From Methanolobus vulcani (lineage in GTDB: Archaea; Halobacteriota; Methanosarcinia; Methanosarcinales; Methanosarcinaceae): DNA of 64,000 nt. This document shows, in pieces, positions 46,947 to 57,014 of the stretch. The stretch's first letter is position 1; each line of letters begins with the position of its first letter. The stretch covers positions 1-64,000 of the forward strand of contig NZ_FNCA01000005.1 in assembly GCF_900100715.1 (NCBI RefSeq), written 5' to 3'. The notes under the pieces were generated by a model. The model ran no database searches and was not told where the DNA came from. It saw only the letters and a program-made list of their open reading frames with translations. The position numbers and the translations under genes were made by a program.

Positions 46947-47236
46947 CAACAATAGGTATAATCGGTGGCAAACTCCATGGTTTTGAGGTCACTTACCTTG
47001 CACACAAGGCAGGCATGAATGTAGTGCTCGTGGACCGCAGGGAAAAGCCCCTGATACGCAAGGTTGTTGATGCTTTTCACTGCTTTGATGTTGTCAGGGA
47101 ACCTGAAAAGCTCATCCAACTCTCAGAAAATGTGGATGCTATAATCCCTGTGAACGAGAACCTACCCAATAACAAGACAACAGATGCTTGCACATTAACA
47201 TACATGATAAATAGATTCCTGCACATAAATTTATAA
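46943..47236 (+). pseudogene. pylC: Truncated pylC (N-terminal fragment of 3-methylornithine-lysine ligase)
   Basis: 97 codons overlapping pylB by ATGA. The first 75 or so match the PylC N-terminal domain (TTIGIIGGKLHGFEVTYLAH, VLVDRREKPLIRKVVDAF, AIIPVNENL). After PVNENL similarity stops and an unrelated tail of about 22 residues leads to a stop. The ATP-grasp catalytic domain (about 280 residues) is missing from the window, so no ligase activity is possible. A complete copy must exist elsewhere if the UAG in mtmB is read. Confidence 0.85.
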
Positions 47237-47352
47237 TTTAGACTGAATTATTATAATTCCATGTACAAAGAACAGATTTTCATGTACATAATTTAATTTT
47301 TGATGTCATAACGGTTTAAACAGTGTACATCCAGTCTTGCACTTAGATAGTG

Positions 47353-48642
47353 ATGAGATCTTCTAAAAAACGTCAGATACTTGCAGGAACTACACTTATT
47401 CTGATGCTCCTGTTTACTATTAACATAAGTTCAGCGACGAGTGGTGATATATTCACCGATATAAACTCGAATTATGAACTTATTCCTGAGCAAGGAATAG
47501 TAAAAGTATCAAAGGAGATCACATTCCACAACAACAATTCTGAGACAAAGTACTGGAGAGGATACTACTCCAATTACAATTCCTATCTTCCTGACGGAGC
47601 GCTCAACATCAAGGTTTTTGATGAAGAGAACAACATGGCATTCAGAAAATCAGAAGATGGATATTATGTCTTTTACTTCAACAACAAGGTCTGGTATGAA
47701 GAAAGCTACACATTCCATGTAGATTATGAAATAAAAGTCAATGAGAACACAGCTGTATTCTCATTGAATGAATACGGTGACAATGTTGAAGTAACCCTGG
47801 AAGTACCAGATGATTATGATACACACCTGAGCAGAGATGACTACAGAGTAGAAGAGAAATTGTATTCCAGTGTCTACATTTTCGAAAAGGGGCAAAGCTG
47901 GGATAAAGCATGTAAAGTAAATTCCGTAAGATCTTCACCACGTATTACACTAAAAGAGACAGCTCACCTTTCAGAACGCGATGTAGACATCGAAGTCAGA
48001 TACTGGGAAGGCGAAGAGCAGTGGGCACAGGACACAATGGAAACAACAATTGAAAGCCTTAAACTGCTTGAAGATAATTGGGGAATTGAATATCCTCCTG
48101 AGTACAACATTACTATAACGCAGGCAAATCTGACAGAGACCGGTGGTTATGGTGGATATAACCAGGGCAGGAACGGGATCTGGCTGCTTTATACATCCAA
48201 TCATGGAATACTTATACACGAGCTTTCACATTACTGGACACGTGCCTGCAACTTTGATCAGTTGTGGATGGATGAAGGCTATGCGGACCTGTACACATAC
48301 ATAGTACTCAGCAAAATGGAACCTGATGAAGCTGAGGCAAGACGTGACCGTTTCCTCAGGAAATACGAAGATCTTCATGATGAGAATGACTTCCCACTTT
48401 CGGACTGGAGTACACCGCAAACCCTCAACAGCGACACTGAAGAGCGTGTGGATTATGGATACAAGAAAGCATTTTCCCTGACATACACACTATATGAGAC
48501 TATAGGAGTGGAGTCACTTCAGCAGGCAAACAGGGAGTTTGCAGAAAATTCCGGAGGAATTGACAATACTGATTTTCTTGAGATCATCGATTCTGTTTCA
48601 TCTTCAGACACAGAATTTGTAGAAGACTATCTGTATAACTAA
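47353..48642 (+). CDS. Secreted gluzincin-type metalloprotease-like protein
   Basis: About 429 residues. Signal peptide at about 1-28 (ILAGTTLILMLLFTINISSA), a beta-rich N-terminal domain (about 30-200) and a protease domain with the zinc motif HELSH and the downstream glutamate in LWMDEGYADLY. The spacing from the second His to this Glu is 14 residues, shorter than the 18 typical of M1 peptidases, so it is a divergent M1/M61-like family. No C-terminal anchor; probably exported. Start at the ATG 47353 or the GTG 47350. Confidence 0.7.
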   Translation: MRSSKKRQILAGTTLILMLLFTINISSATSGDIFTDINSNYELIPEQGIVKVSKEITFHNNNSETKYWRGYYSNYNSYLPDGALNIKVFDEENNMAFRKSEDGYYVFYFNNKVWYEESYTFHVDYEIKVNENTAVFSLNEYGDNVEVTLEVPDDYDTHLSRDDYRVEEKLYSSVYIFEKGQSWDKACKVNSVRSSPRITLKETAHLSERDVDIEVRYWEGEEQWAQDTMETTIESLKLLEDNWGIEYPPEYNITITQANLTETGGYGGYNQGRNGIWLLYTSNHGILIHELSHYWTRACNFDQLWMDEGYADLYTYIVLSKMEPDEAEARRDRFLRKYEDLHDENDFPLSDWSTPQTLNSDTEERVDYGYKKAFSLTYTLYETIGVESLQQANREFAENSGGIDNTDFLEIIDSVSSSDTEFVEDYLYN

Positions 48643-48892
48643 AAAATGAGATGGTCGAACTATAATTATTTAATATTAACCTGCAATTAGTAATTTTTAA
48701 TGTTAATTTTGTTTTTTAGCGAGAAAATTATATTAAGTTACAAATAAAGTTAAATATATTTATAAAAATACTTTTAGTAGATATATTTATAAATTAAAGA
48801 AGCATAGAATAAGTAGGTTAGTGTGGAGATTTACGACCGTACGGATTTAGCGTATGCACCAGCCATTTATTTGCTCATGGGGAAAATGGGAG

Positions 48893-51478
48893 ATGAATGG
48901 ATACTCAAAAAGAAATGAAAACGTTATTAGTGACGTTACGGATGTCTTTGGCATTTTGCTGAACGAACCATCAATAGAGAGATCCTTAGAGTTACTCGTA
49001 GACAGAGTCACAACTTTTTTTGAAGAATCTGAACTGGTTTCCATAAAGATAGGATTGTTTGGAAAGGAATGCCAGAATTTAGATTGTAATGACTATGATA
49101 TGACCCTTGTTAATGAAATAGTAATTAACGGGAAGAATGAGGGTTTTATAGAACTCAACATTAAGGGACTTCATCCTGAAGTGGAAGAGAACAGGAGCAG
49201 GATACAAGAATATAAAAAACAGCTTGATATGCTCACAAGGATAGTAACACTTGCTTTTGAAAAAAGGAAGGAGATCGCACAACTCAAGTCCATTGAAAGA
49301 GAAATGAGGAACTGCTATAACAAACTTGATGATTATATTTTCATACTTGATTCGAAAGCCAATATAATTGATTCTAATAGTAATTTTCAAAACTGCACCG
49401 GACTTTCAGCTAATGAGCTTCACCAGATGAATATATCTGAGCTTATAAAACAATGCTCTGTAACTGAAGAGATACCACCTATAATAGAAAAAGCAACGGA
49501 ATACGGACGCTTTAGTTTTGAATGCGAACACCTTTGCAAGAATGATGAACAGGTTCCCATGAGCATAACCTGCAAACCTATGAATGATGAAAAGGGATTA
49601 TTCATCTGTGTGGGCAAGGACATTTCTGAAACAAGGAATGCTGAACAGGAACTCCATGAGTCAGAAAAAAAATACTCGACTATTGTTGAAAAAGGAAATG
49701 ATGCAATTCTTATCATACAGAATGAAATTATTAAATTCGCAAATCCCATGATAACTGAACTCACAGGTTATGAACATGATGAGATTATCAATGAAAGCTA
49801 CATGAAGTTCAGTCCTGTAAATGATGAGCATAGCGCATCAGAGTGGCTCAAATTGTGCAGCAATAAAATTGCTGATAAAGGGATATTCGACATCAATATT
49901 TCGACCAGAAATAATGATAATATCCCTGTTGAGATAAATGGTTCAATCATTGAGTATGAGGGTAAGATGGCAGAACTTCTTATCATAAGGGATATCAGTG
50001 AAAGAAAACGAACAGAAGATCTTCTCAAAAGAGAAAGGGATAAACTGTACAACTATCTTGATGTTGCAGGTTCCATTATTGGAATCGTAAATACAGATCT
50101 TAATGTTATTTTTGTTAATAACAAAGGAGCTGAAGTTCTCGGGTATGATAAAAAGGATATAATCGGAAAGAACTGGTTTGATAGTTTCCTGCCTGAAAGT
50201 GTCAGGGAACTGACCAGAACTAATTTTGTCAAAGTTATTAACCACGAACTGGATCCTCCTACCTATTTTGAAAATTATATTGTAACAAAGGAAGGGGAAG
50301 AAAGGCTGATATTCTGGCATGATGTACCGGTAGAAGATGAGAATGGCAAACGTATAGGTGTTATAAGTTCAGGAGAGGATATCACCGAAAGCAGAAGAAT
50401 GGAAGCTATGCTGGTTGAGTCTGAAAAGAACCTTAAGACCATATTCAACCACGTAGACGATCTTATATACATTTGCAGACCATACGGAAGTTTCATTGAT
50501 GTTAACAGGGCCATGGTATCTTCAACAGGTTATACAAAAGAGCAGATGCTTGAAATGTCCCCTGTAGATATTGTGAAACCAGAAATGAAACAATTAATGG
50601 ATAGCTACACTGAACGCATTATCAAGGAAAAAAGTGTCATTTTTGAAATTTCTTTTGTGCTTAAAGATGGAACCCTGCTACCACTTGAACTCAATTCCAG
50701 GCTGATAGAATATAAAGGCGAACAGGCTATTCTTTCTGTTGCCAGGAACATAACAGAGAGGAAAAAGGCAGAGGAGAGACTTAAAAGATATGCAGGTGAA
50801 CTAAAGAAATCAAATGATCTCAAAGACCTGTTCACAGATATCATACGTCATGACCTGCTAACACCTGCAAGTGTCATCAAAGGTTACACTGAAGAACTGC
50901 TTGATACAATTAATGATGAACAGGCAAGGAAGCTGGCAGAGAAGATTAAAAGCAATAATGACAGGTTAATAGAAATGCTTGAAACCGCCACCACTCTTGC
51001 GAAACTCCAGAAACAGGATGACATTGACTTTGAAGTCATTGACCTTGTACCTGTGTTTAAAATGGTCATCGATGGTTTCAGAGATCAAATAGAAGCAAGT
51101 CAGCAGATTGTGAATGTTTACGGAGAAACTTGCTGTCCTGCAGTTGCAAACCCTGTTGTAGAAGAGATTTTTACTAATCTATTATCAAATGCTATTAAAT
51201 ATAGCCCTGTAAACAGTACTATAGATGTGACATTCAGTGGAGAAGCAAACATGTGGAAGGTGGCTGTTACTGACCGTGGCGCAGGAATTCCTGACCCTGA
51301 TAAAAAGTTGCTCTTCAATAGGTTCCAGCGTGCAGATAAAAGAGGGATTAAAGGTACAGGACTTGGTCTTGCAATTGTAAAACGTATAAGTGAATTGCAT
51401 GATGGAGCATATGGTGTGGAGAATAATCCTGAAGGGCAGGGAAGTATATTCTGGATCACATTAAAAAAGGCCTTCTAA
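48893..51478 (+). CDS. Cytoplasmic sensor histidine kinase with four PAS domains
   Basis: About 861 residues from the ATG at 48893, which has a ggggaaaatgggag stretch upstream; an in-frame ATG at 48854 lacks one. An N-terminal region of about 130 residues (GAF-like), then four PAS/PAC units (about 150-265, 270-390, 400-520, 525-645), HisKA with TDIIRHDLLTPASVIKGYTE, and an ATPase domain (NLLSNAIKYSPVNS, DRGAGIPDPDK, GTGLGLAIVKRI). The phospho-acceptor motif RHDLLTP differs from the SHELRTP of its neighbours. TATA-like atatatttataaat at 48781-48794. Confidence 0.87.
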   Translation: MNGYSKRNENVISDVTDVFGILLNEPSIERSLELLVDRVTTFFEESELVSIKIGLFGKECQNLDCNDYDMTLVNEIVINGKNEGFIELNIKGLHPEVEENRSRIQEYKKQLDMLTRIVTLAFEKRKEIAQLKSIEREMRNCYNKLDDYIFILDSKANIIDSNSNFQNCTGLSANELHQMNISELIKQCSVTEEIPPIIEKATEYGRFSFECEHLCKNDEQVPMSITCKPMNDEKGLFICVGKDISETRNAEQELHESEKKYSTIVEKGNDAILIIQNEIIKFANPMITELTGYEHDEIINESYMKFSPVNDEHSASEWLKLCSNKIADKGIFDINISTRNNDNIPVEINGSIIEYEGKMAELLIIRDISERKRTEDLLKRERDKLYNYLDVAGSIIGIVNTDLNVIFVNNKGAEVLGYDKKDIIGKNWFDSFLPESVRELTRTNFVKVINHELDPPTYFENYIVTKEGEERLIFWHDVPVEDENGKRIGVISSGEDITESRRMEAMLVESEKNLKTIFNHVDDLIYICRPYGSFIDVNRAMVSSTGYTKEQMLEMSPVDIVKPEMKQLMDSYTERIIKEKSVIFEISFVLKDGTLLPLELNSRLIEYKGEQAILSVARNITERKKAEERLKRYAGELKKSNDLKDLFTDIIRHDLLTPASVIKGYTEELLDTINDEQARKLAEKIKSNNDRLIEMLETATTLAKLQKQDDIDFEVIDLVPVFKMVIDGFRDQIEASQQIVNVYGETCCPAVANPVVEEIFTNLLSNAIKYSPVNSTIDVTFSGEANMWKVAVTDRGAGIPDPDKKLLFNRFQRADKRGIKGTGLGLAIVKRISELHDGAYGVENNPEGQGSIFWITLKKAF

Positions 51479-51675
51479 GATTTAGAATTTAAAACTTTTT
51501 TACTATATCGCCATTAATAGGTGCTCAACTAGCAGAATCAAACCCTTCATCTTTAAATAATAGTGATTTAATAGTAATTATTTGCAGGGTTGATTGCATC
51601 AATTGAAGATAGGGATTGCTTTTGAAAATATTGGGATTTTAAATAATTGGTCCTTGGCATCTTGTCTGATATACG

Positions 51676-53670
51676 ATGCCTGATGTCTTTACAGGTGGCA
51701 CATCTGAATTAATAGATAGGGTAGATGATTCTATGGAAAAAAAAGTTCATCATTGGGAGCGGGCAGAAGATGATTTGTCTTTTCTGCACAAAGAAGAAAC
51801 ATTGATCGACTATTTTCTAAAAAATGAAGACACTTACAGAGACCTTTTTCATAATGAAAAAACTGTCGTAATGCTAATTGATCAGAGTAACTGTAAGATA
51901 CTTGATGCTAATAATGCTGCTTCTGAATTTTATGGATGGGCACTTGAAGAACTAAAAGCCATTGATATTAGTAATATAGATGTATGTATAATGGAATCAA
52001 GGAAAGGAAAAGAAAAAGATCATCCAATTGAATGCAAGATTGCCGGTGATAAGAATTACTTTTTTTCGAAACACAGGCTTGCAAACGGTGACGTTCGTGA
52101 TGTGAAGATCTACAGAAGTGCCCCACTAGCCGAAAAAAAAGACTTGCACTATGTAGTTATTCGGGATGTAACTGAACAGAAAAAAGCTGAAGAAGATTTA
52201 AAACTTGCCTTTTTTTCACTTGAAAACTTTAGTGATGCAATTTTCTGGACACGGGAAAACGGAGAATTCTTCTTTGTCAATAAAACTGCCTGTAACATGC
52301 TGGGATATTCTGAAAAAGAACTATTATCGATGAAAGTACCCGATATTGATCCGGCTTTTCCAGAGAACATATGGAAAGAACACTGGGAACAGATCAAAGA
52401 GGAAAAAGGTTTCACATTCTATTCCATGCATTTGGCAAAAAATAAGGAAATGATCCCTGTTGAGATCACTGTAAATCATATGGTCTATGGAGAAAAAGAA
52501 TATAATTGTGCCATCATCAAAGACATTTCAAAAAGGCTGAAATCTGAGAATGCACTTGCTGAAGAAGTCCACTGGCGCCGTCTTCTCATGGAGCAATCCA
52601 GGGATGGGATGGTCATACTGGAAACAGATGGAAGTGTCTTTGAGACTAATCCCGCTTTTGCTGAAATGCTTGGATATACTACCGAGGAAATAAAGAAATT
52701 GCATGTGTGGGACTGGGATGCTAATTTTGATCGCGAGCACCTGCTCAACATGATTAAATGCTCTGATTTGAGAGGATTACTGTTTGAAACTAAACAGAAA
52801 TGTAAAGATGGAACTATTCTCAATGTAGAAATAAATTCAAATCTCATGGCATATAGCGGAAAAAAACTCGTGTTTTGTGTCTGCAGGGATATAACGGAAA
52901 AGAAAAGATATGCAGATGAATTACTGAAAGCAAAGATAACTGCTGAGGAAGCAAGTCTGACCAAAAATGAATTCCTGGCAACAATGAGCCATGAACTAAG
53001 AACACCCCTGAACTCAATCATTGGTTTTTCAGAAATTCTAAAGGGAGAAGATTTCGGAGAAGTGAACAAAGAACAAGCCGAGTATATAGATTTTATCTCA
53101 AAGAGTGGAAAGCACCTCTTAAATGTGATAAATGATATTCTGGATCTTTCAAAGATAGAAGCTGGAAGAATGGAACTGAACTACGAAAAATTCTACCTTT
53201 TTGACAGCATCAATGAAGTAAAGATGGCAGTGACACCTTTAGCCATGAAAAAGGGATTGGACCTTGAACTTAAATTTGATTCATTAACAGAGATGATAGT
53301 TGCTGATAAGACAAAATTCCAGGAAATAATCTATAATCTCACAAATAATGCAATAAAGTTCACTCCAAAGGATGGAAAGGTTACAATTGAAGCCGGCACA
53401 GTTGAAAGTTCAATATGCATTAGCATACGGGATACAGGCATTGGTATTTCCATGGCTGACAGGGATAAGCTTTTCCAGCCTTTTAAACAAATAAAACCTT
53501 ATATGAATCATGAACTTGAAGGAACCGGTCTTGGATTGGCTATTGCAAAAAAATTCATAGAAATGCATGGAGGCAGGATCAGTGTTCAAAGCAAGCCTGG
53601 TGAAGGGAGCAGTTTTACTTTCACAATACCAAATGAACCGGAATACGACAAGATAAATGTCAATATATAA
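51676..53670 (+). CDS. Cytoplasmic sensor histidine kinase, PAS-PAS-PAS-HisKA-HATPase
   Basis: 664 residues. PAS1 at about 55-165 (DQSNCKILDANNAASEFYGW), PAS2 at about 180-290, PAS3 at about 300-415 (VWDWDANFDREHLL), HisKA with FLATMSHELRTPLNSIIGFS and an ATPase domain (NLTNNAIKFTP, DTGIGIS, GTGLGLAIAKKF). No membrane segment or response regulator. PAS1 resembles the first PAS of the kinase at 61090, and PAS3 resembles units in the kinases at 53793 and 61090, indicating a recent paralogue family. Confidence 0.88.
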   Translation: MPDVFTGGTSELIDRVDDSMEKKVHHWERAEDDLSFLHKEETLIDYFLKNEDTYRDLFHNEKTVVMLIDQSNCKILDANNAASEFYGWALEELKAIDISNIDVCIMESRKGKEKDHPIECKIAGDKNYFFSKHRLANGDVRDVKIYRSAPLAEKKDLHYVVIRDVTEQKKAEEDLKLAFFSLENFSDAIFWTRENGEFFFVNKTACNMLGYSEKELLSMKVPDIDPAFPENIWKEHWEQIKEEKGFTFYSMHLAKNKEMIPVEITVNHMVYGEKEYNCAIIKDISKRLKSENALAEEVHWRRLLMEQSRDGMVILETDGSVFETNPAFAEMLGYTTEEIKKLHVWDWDANFDREHLLNMIKCSDLRGLLFETKQKCKDGTILNVEINSNLMAYSGKKLVFCVCRDITEKKRYADELLKAKITAEEASLTKNEFLATMSHELRTPLNSIIGFSEILKGEDFGEVNKEQAEYIDFISKSGKHLLNVINDILDLSKIEAGRMELNYEKFYLFDSINEVKMAVTPLAMKKGLDLELKFDSLTEMIVADKTKFQEIIYNLTNNAIKFTPKDGKVTIEAGTVESSICISIRDTGIGISMADRDKLFQPFKQIKPYMNHELEGTGLGLAIAKKFIEMHGGRISVQSKPGEGSSFTFTIPNEPEYDKINVNI

Positions 53671-53792
53671 ATGCAAACTAAAGGACTGGCAAGGAATAGT
53701 GTTGAATAATGATGCTATTTTGATGAACTTTTTAACAAAAAATATAAATAAGTAGTTCTATAAAAAAGGCATAGTAAAATGGTGTCCATATA

Positions 53793-55688
53793 ATGCCTGT
53801 AAAAAATTACAAAATACCAAATTTTATTCTCGATACAAAATCACTAGACCTCTGGGATGATGGAGTTATCGTACTGTCATCAGAAGGAAATATCTCTTTT
53901 ACCAACAAAGCCTGGAAAGATTTTTCCCGGAAATATGAGCCTGGCAATAAGTGTACAGAAGGTTCTGACTATTTTAGGTTTTGCAGTGAAAATGCTAATA
54001 TTAACAGCATTGAAACTGTCAGGATTATAGAAAACGGTATTAAAGAGGTTATCAATGGTAAGAAAAACTCTTTCAAAACAGAATATTCCTATAAATACAA
54101 TGGCATCTGTGGATGGTTCCTGCTAAAAGTTCATCCACTTTCAAGTGAAAAACCAACAAGTGTCCTTTTACAGCATATCGATATTACAGGAACAAAGAAC
54201 AAACTTATAGAAAATGAAGAACTTCTGAGCGATGTATGTCAAATTACCAGAATAGGTGGATGGGAATTTGATGTAAGATCAGGCAAAGGTACCTGGACAC
54301 CGGAAGTTGCCAGAATATACGAGATTGATCCACAAATTCCACCAGACCCTGATTTTGGATTGAGTTTCTATCTTCCTGATTCAAGAGAAATTATTAAAGA
54401 TGCGGTAAATAATGTTGTAGATAAAGGTCGGCCTTATGACCTTGAACTTGAACTTATATCCGCAAAAGGTAACCATAAATGGGTGAGAGCCCGTGGCCAT
54501 GCTAAAATGAGTGAAGGAAAAGTTGTGAAGGTAACCGGTTCACTTCAGGATATAACAGAACGTAAACTTGCTGAGAATGCACTTGAAATGGAGTCCATGA
54601 AAAGGCGTATTCTGATCGAACAGTCTGCAGATGGGATAGTTATTATTGATCAGAATGGAAAGGTTTTCGAAGCGAACAAAAAATTCGCAACTATGCTAGG
54701 ATACACAGAAGAAGAGGTCAGTTCACTATACATGTGGGACTGGGATACCCATTATACCCGTGAGCAATTATTAGAAATGGTGCGTCTTGCTGATGAGGTG
54801 GGTGTGGTACATGAAACAAAACAAAGACGCAAAGATGGAACTCTTATTGATGTGGAAGTGAGTGGAAATGGTGCAATTTTCGGAAAAGAAAAATTAATTT
54901 TCTGCGTGTGCAGGGACATTACTGACAGAAAAAATGCAGAAGAAGCCCTGATTCATGCAAAGCAAATGGCTGAAGATGCAAGCAACAGCAAAAGTGAATT
55001 CCTGGCAACAATGAGCCATGAACTTAGGACACCTCTTAATTCGATCATAGGATTTTCTGATATCCTATCAAAACAAATTGCAGGTAACCTGAATGATAAA
55101 CAATCAGAGTACATTGAACACATTGCAAATAGTGGTAAACACTTGCTGGGGCTTATCAATTCAATCCTTGATTTCTCAAAGATAGAAGCTGGCAAAATGG
55201 AGATCTGCTGTTGTCCTTTCTGTGTAGGTGACGTAGTTGAAGAAGTAAGAGCTACAACAGTACCTATTGCAGAAGGTAAGAACATAAATATCAATGTAAG
55301 TGTTGAACCTGATCTTATATTGAATGCAGACAGGACAAAGTTCAAACAGATACTTTACAATCTGGTAAGCAATGCTATCAAGTTCACTGAAAAAGGAGGA
55401 ACTGTAAGTATCTATGTCAAACAGGTTGATGACATGATCCATACAAGTGTTAAGGACAATGGAATTGGAATTTCCGGTGAGAATACGGCCCGACTATTTG
55501 AGCCATTCAAACAACTAAGTAAGTACAGCACCAGAGAACAGGGTGGAACCGGACTTGGTCTTACAATTGTTAAAAAGTACGTGGAAATGCATAAAGGCAA
55601 CATCTGGGTACAGAGTAAACCAGGGAAAGGCAGCACCTTTGCATTTGTGATTCCTGTTGAATCAAAAATCGAAGGTTTGAATCTCTGA
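53793..55688 (+). CDS. Cytoplasmic sensor histidine kinase, PAS-PAS-PAS-HisKA-HATPase
   Basis: 631 residues. PAS1 at about 18-135 (DDGVIVLSSEGNISFTNKAW, with GNKCTEGSDYFRFC), PAS2 at about 145-255 (ITRIGGWEFDVRSGKGTWTP), PAS3 at about 265-380 (WDWDTHYTREQLLEM), HisKA with FLATMSHELRTPLNSIIGFS, and an ATPase domain (NLVSNAIKFTEKG, DNGIGIS, GTGLGLTIVKKY). Cytoplasmic, with no partner response regulator. It is 122 bp after the preceding paralogue and may have its own promoter (aaatataaataag, 53739-53751). Confidence 0.88.
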   Translation: MPVKNYKIPNFILDTKSLDLWDDGVIVLSSEGNISFTNKAWKDFSRKYEPGNKCTEGSDYFRFCSENANINSIETVRIIENGIKEVINGKKNSFKTEYSYKYNGICGWFLLKVHPLSSEKPTSVLLQHIDITGTKNKLIENEELLSDVCQITRIGGWEFDVRSGKGTWTPEVARIYEIDPQIPPDPDFGLSFYLPDSREIIKDAVNNVVDKGRPYDLELELISAKGNHKWVRARGHAKMSEGKVVKVTGSLQDITERKLAENALEMESMKRRILIEQSADGIVIIDQNGKVFEANKKFATMLGYTEEEVSSLYMWDWDTHYTREQLLEMVRLADEVGVVHETKQRRKDGTLIDVEVSGNGAIFGKEKLIFCVCRDITDRKNAEEALIHAKQMAEDASNSKSEFLATMSHELRTPLNSIIGFSDILSKQIAGNLNDKQSEYIEHIANSGKHLLGLINSILDFSKIEAGKMEICCCPFCVGDVVEEVRATTVPIAEGKNININVSVEPDLILNADRTKFKQILYNLVSNAIKFTEKGGTVSIYVKQVDDMIHTSVKDNGIGISGENTARLFEPFKQLSKYSTREQGGTGLGLTIVKKYVEMHKGNIWVQSKPGKGSTFAFVIPVESKIEGLNL

Positions 55689-55706
55689 TCTTTCCCGGGT
55701 CAGAGA

Positions 55707-57011
55707 TCAGAAGGAATGGATCTTCTTTATTTTCCTGCCAGTATATTCTCTATAGAGATACTCAACTGCAAATGCAAGGAACACCATGACTATTAGTACG
55801 TAGATATCTGCAGGAGAGTTTGTCAGTACGTACCAGATGAGTGTCATTAAAGCCACAACACATGCAACAATACCTGTTATTGATATCCATTTTTTGCTTT
55901 TTGTCCTCTTATGAAGACGGACATTTGCAGCATTCACTGCTCCAAATATCAGGAGGAAACCTGCACTACCCATTATTGAAATGCTTGACAGATCAAAGAG
56001 ATTTGCCACAAACAAGGTCATAATGGAGGTCAATAGCAGCCCTTCAACAGGTCGGTTCCATATTTTCTTATCTAATATTTCCGGCAGTTCACCGTCTTTT
56101 GCAATTATATAGCTCACACGTGAAGCACCATATAACGTGGCATTGATAGCCGATGTTGTGGATAAAAGAGCTGCAACCGAAATCAGATTGAAACCAAAAG
56201 TTCCAAGGAATGGTTTGGCAGCAACTGCAAGTGCATAATCCTGTGCCTGTACAATAGTATCAGTTGAAACACTTGAAACGGTTACATACGCTATCAGGAC
56301 ATAGAGCAGGATTACAAAAAGAACTGCAGTATAATAAGCGCGTGGCAGAATCTTTTCAGGGCTCTTTATATCATTTGCAGTATTGGCTATGAGTTCAAAT
56401 CCCTCGTATGCCAGGAAGATGATCATTCCACCAGCCACGAGTTGAATTGGACCAGACCCTAAAGTGATCTGAACAGGTTGCGACCTTATACTCCAAAGTC
56501 CTCCTCCTATGAAAATGGTGAGAATTGCAACTTTGAATGCTACGATCCATTCTTCTGATCTGCCAACAACTTTGGAACCAATTACATTGATCGCAGTCAT
56601 CAATATAACAATCCCACTAATGAGAATGTGACGTGAAACAGACTGCATGGAAGCAGGGAAAAATGTTGAGCCATAGCTGCCAAAAGCATAGGCATAAAGT
56701 GAAAGCATGACAACATAACTTAACCAGAGCAGCACATTAAGTCCACCGGTTATCATACCGGAACCAAACGCCTGGTTAAGGAATTCAACAGTTCCACCTT
56801 CTGAAGGATAGCGAACAGAGAGTTTTGCATAGGAATAAGAGGTAACCAATGCCACCAGACCTGCTAGTGCAAAAGCAATAGGTGTTCCGCCTCCTCCAAG
56901 TTTAACGGCAAGTCCGAGAACTGCAAATATTCCTCCGCCAACCATGCCACCGACTCCTATTGAAACTGCGGAAAGGTAGCCTATTGAACCTTCTGAAGAT
57001 GGATCGGTCAT
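55707..57011 (-). CDS. APC-family amino acid permease, second of a tandem pair
   Basis: 434 residues, about 12 membrane helices. The N-terminus LSAVSIGVGGMVGGGIFAVL is the substrate-binding unwound-helix motif of APC transporters, followed by GGTVEFLNQAFG and YEGFELIANTANDIKSPEKI. It is a paralogue of the gene just upstream at 57015-58313, with 3 bp between them, and the two share GASRVSYIIAKDGELPE-type segments. Substrate unknown; amino acids or amines. Confidence 0.85.
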   Translation of the reverse strand: MTDPSSEGSIGYLSAVSIGVGGMVGGGIFAVLGLAVKLGGGGTPIAFALAGLVALVTSYSYAKLSVRYPSEGGTVEFLNQAFGSGMITGGLNVLLWLSYVVMLSLYAYAFGSYGSTFFPASMQSVSRHILISGIVILMTAINVIGSKVVGRSEEWIVAFKVAILTIFIGGGLWSIRSQPVQITLGSGPIQLVAGGMIIFLAYEGFELIANTANDIKSPEKILPRAYYTAVLFVILLYVLIAYVTVSSVSTDTIVQAQDYALAVAAKPFLGTFGFNLISVAALLSTTSAINATLYGASRVSYIIAKDGELPEILDKKIWNRPVEGLLLTSIMTLFVANLFDLSSISIMGSAGFLLIFGAVNAANVRLHKRTKSKKWISITGIVACVVALMTLIWYVLTNSPADIYVLIVMVFLAFAVEYLYREYTGRKIKKIHSF

Positions 57012-57014
57012 ATT

